This document shows, piece after piece, positions 61,950 through 64,000 of a stretch of 64,000 bases of DNA. Position numbers and translations under genes: made by a program. The stretch is from Nymphaea colorata (Eukaryota; Streptophyta; Magnoliopsida; Nymphaeales; Nymphaeaceae). The notes below the pieces were generated by a model. That model was not told the origin of the DNA, did no database searches, and saw only the letters and a program-made list of their open reading frames with translations. Every line of letters begins with the position of its first letter. Position 1 is the first letter of the stretch. The stretch lies in the NCBI RefSeq assembly GCF_008831285.2, contig NC_045151.1, positions 1,235,544 to 1,299,543 of the forward strand, in the 5' to 3' direction.

Positions 61950-64000
61950 CATTGGGGGGCCACGTCGTGGCTATTTGGGGCACCTGGCCACATCAACCCA
62001 TAAAAATTGGTTTTGTTTACCTATTGATCTTCATTTTTTTTACTAATTTTACATATGAGTGCCTCTTAAAAGTTTGAAGCATAAAATAAAGTGCCCTTTA
62101 TCTAGAAATTTCTAACTCCATTGTTGCTTTTGCAGCTTAATTTTGCTAATAACCTCAATTGTCTCATGCAATATGTTACTTCTTGCAGTATAATCATGCT
62201 GCCTCTTCATTGGAGTGAGACTCATGAGTGGTAAATGAGTTTTTCTATACTACAATGTAATTTCCTCACTTGCTTTGAGTAACCATAACATAATGAATGC
62301 AAGACCCCATGATATTCCTAAGAATAATTTTTGCATGTCACATTATGCACTTTTGTTGAACTTAGCTGAAATATAGATGACAAAAAACAAATACCTTTTT
62401 TTAAGTGGCTGTTTTTAACTTTATACTTCATAAAACTTGAAATACACGTCATTTCAAATCCTTGGGATGTCAATTCTCTAAGTTGTAAAAGGAGGCCACC
62501 GACCCATAAACTGAAGTGCGATAGGAAAAACACATCGAGGTACTTAAAGTAGGTCATGTACCTTAGGGGAATGAGGGGTTGGGTGAGGACTTCAGTCTTC
62601 TATCGGGTGGTGAGAAACCGCATTCACCTGAAAATGCAAAACAAATGAACAATTCAATGAACATTCTAATATGGGATGAACCTAATATATTTCTCTATTT
62701 TGCAAATTGCAAAACCAAAGGTATACAGACCACTTGCAATAAAATTGTAGGCAGTAGGTTTGCATTGGAAAAGAATACACACCACTTTGCTACATCTTTC
62801 TCTGAAATGTTCCTGCTGTTGTTTGAAAATGACATCGGCATCCTTATGAAGCTCTATGTCAAGATTGTTAAACAACAAAATCTGTTGGATGACACTATCT
62901 TGGATTTGTTTTCGTGCCTACAAAATCAAACAAATTCAAAAAATTGAATATATGCTACTTAACTTTTAACCACTATGAAAACGTCAATTACACAATCACA
63001 CAAGAAATGGGTGGAATCTGTGACATTAAAAAAAAACATCACAAATGGGATTTACTAACAATAATTTGGCATCAATGGGACCGACAATTAAAGGAGCATG
63101 TGTAATTCATTTTGTGACGAAATATACACCTATAAGAAACAAACCTCATTTGTGATGATGGGATCAACATATTGAATTGGACTTTGTGACAATGATACTG
63201 CATCAGTAAGTAGTATTCTTGGAGAACATCTTTACTAACGGTTGGGGACCATCATTGATTTTCTACCAGACCATCATTGATTTTCTACCACTGACACTTG
63301 GTTAGTGACACTGATGGACATTAGACAATCAAACATCATTAAAGATTTTCTGTGAGTCATGTCTAGTCAGCCATGGAACCCTCTACATGAAATTGCTAGC
63401 CAGTTAGGACTATGAGTAACACGTCATCCCAAGGCATCTAAGCTTTATCGTGATAAAGTAACAAATTCTTGGTTCAATAATCAAGACAATTTAGCCTAGC
63501 AAGAACTTAAGTTTTTAGAATTTTCCTTTCCTTCACATCAAGTTGGTGTATTTCCCAACTATTTCAAACTCAAGATTAATGGTGAAAGTACATATATGTA
63601 CTTATAATCATTTCTACCGTCTAATTAATTTGTGAGGTTGATCACAAGGAATGCCTTGACAAAATATAATTTCAATAATTTGCCACATGATAAACATAAC
63701 AAATGATCTTACAAAAGAAGAATGCAAACAAAAGAAGAATGCAATTAGAGAGGTGAATGAAGACAATCTGCACATGATTTGTTTGAAAGGGCCCTAATTC
63801 ACAAAAGATTGACCCACACTTTCTTTCTCAATTTCGTCATTTTTTTTTCAAGATAGTGACTCATATGCATAAACAAATCTAGATAAAAAAAATTGATGAA
63901 TATCTCCAGGACAAAGTAGACTCAAGAGGCATTTTGTTTGTAAAGGAAAGAAAAGTGAACGCCTCTCATTTCCCTCGGCCAAGAGTTTCGTGGCTGTTTT
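61950..64000. other. Right end of window, no gene recognised
   Basis: AT-rich. A 122-codon frame at 62579-62947 has no recognised domain. The run CCATCATTGATTTTCTACCA occurs twice in a row near 63250-63290. The diverged dispersed repeat shared with 26730-26895 lies at 62040-62125. Confidence 0.5.

Noticed and set aside
62579..62947. 122-codon open frame on the plus strand
   Set aside because: No domain or homologue recognised; opposite-strand frame equally open; surrounded by repeats.

Overview
This window is nuclear DNA from a flowering plant. The evidence is an intron-rich VDAC porin gene, a GatC gene with an organelle-type N-terminus, cysteine-rich receptor-like kinase (CRK) sequences with the family's exon phases, a plant-type nuclear tRNA-Phe(GAA), and Ty1/copia, hAT and TRIM-like elements in AT-rich intergenic DNA. 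I cannot name the species. All exon models were read by eye from GT-AG (or GC-AG) sites and protein similarity, with no transcript support. LAYOUT. 1-3.6 kb: 5' part (ectodomain and membrane exons) of a minus-strand CRK whose kinase exons would lie beyond the left edge. 3.6-8.5 kb: repeats, namely a CRK 5' relic, a decayed copia element with a 3' LTR, two hAT-type MITEs with 8-bp target-site duplications, an F-box exon relic, and 133-bp and 53-bp tandem duplications. 8.8-23.4 kb: a second CRK, duplicated from the first but broken by several small indels. Its ectodomain exons (22.2-23.2 kb) and kinase exons (8.8-11.9 kb) are separated by a 10-kb intron that carries a nested 6.0-kb copia-type LTR retrotransposon (14306-20329, TSD GTGCA). 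23.5-35 kb: mostly intergenic, with MITE relics, a GC-termini/AT-core repeat family, microsatellites and a second F-box exon fragment. 35.1 kb: tRNA-Phe. 37.5-44.0 kb: intact six-exon VDAC gene (276 aa, minus strand) with a hAT-type MITE in intron 5. 44.5-50.4 kb: a large imperfect inverted repeat around an AT microsatellite, and a GC-richer retroelement-like block. 51.6-57.65 kb: intact five-exon GatC gene (136 aa, plus strand), with an apparent GC-AG first intron and a 3.26-kb hAT transposon (TSD GACAGCAC, degenerate transposase) in intron 3. 57.7-64 kb: intergenic, with hAT-end relics and a TRIM-like element. FUNCTION. Two loci look functional. VDAC makes the metabolite pore of the mitochondrial outer membrane. 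GatC is the small subunit of the organellar Glu-tRNA(Gln) amidotransferase. The CRK pair belongs to a cell-surface receptor family usually linked to stress and immunity; the left copy may be intact as far as visible and the right copy is a pseudogene. Nothing points to a shared pathway. I found no clear novel biological system. The best leads are the nested history of the CRK duplication, the GC-AG intron and hAT insertion in GatC, the inverted repeat at 44.8-45.5 kb, and the ACCGGTTC-type array inside the retrotransposon.
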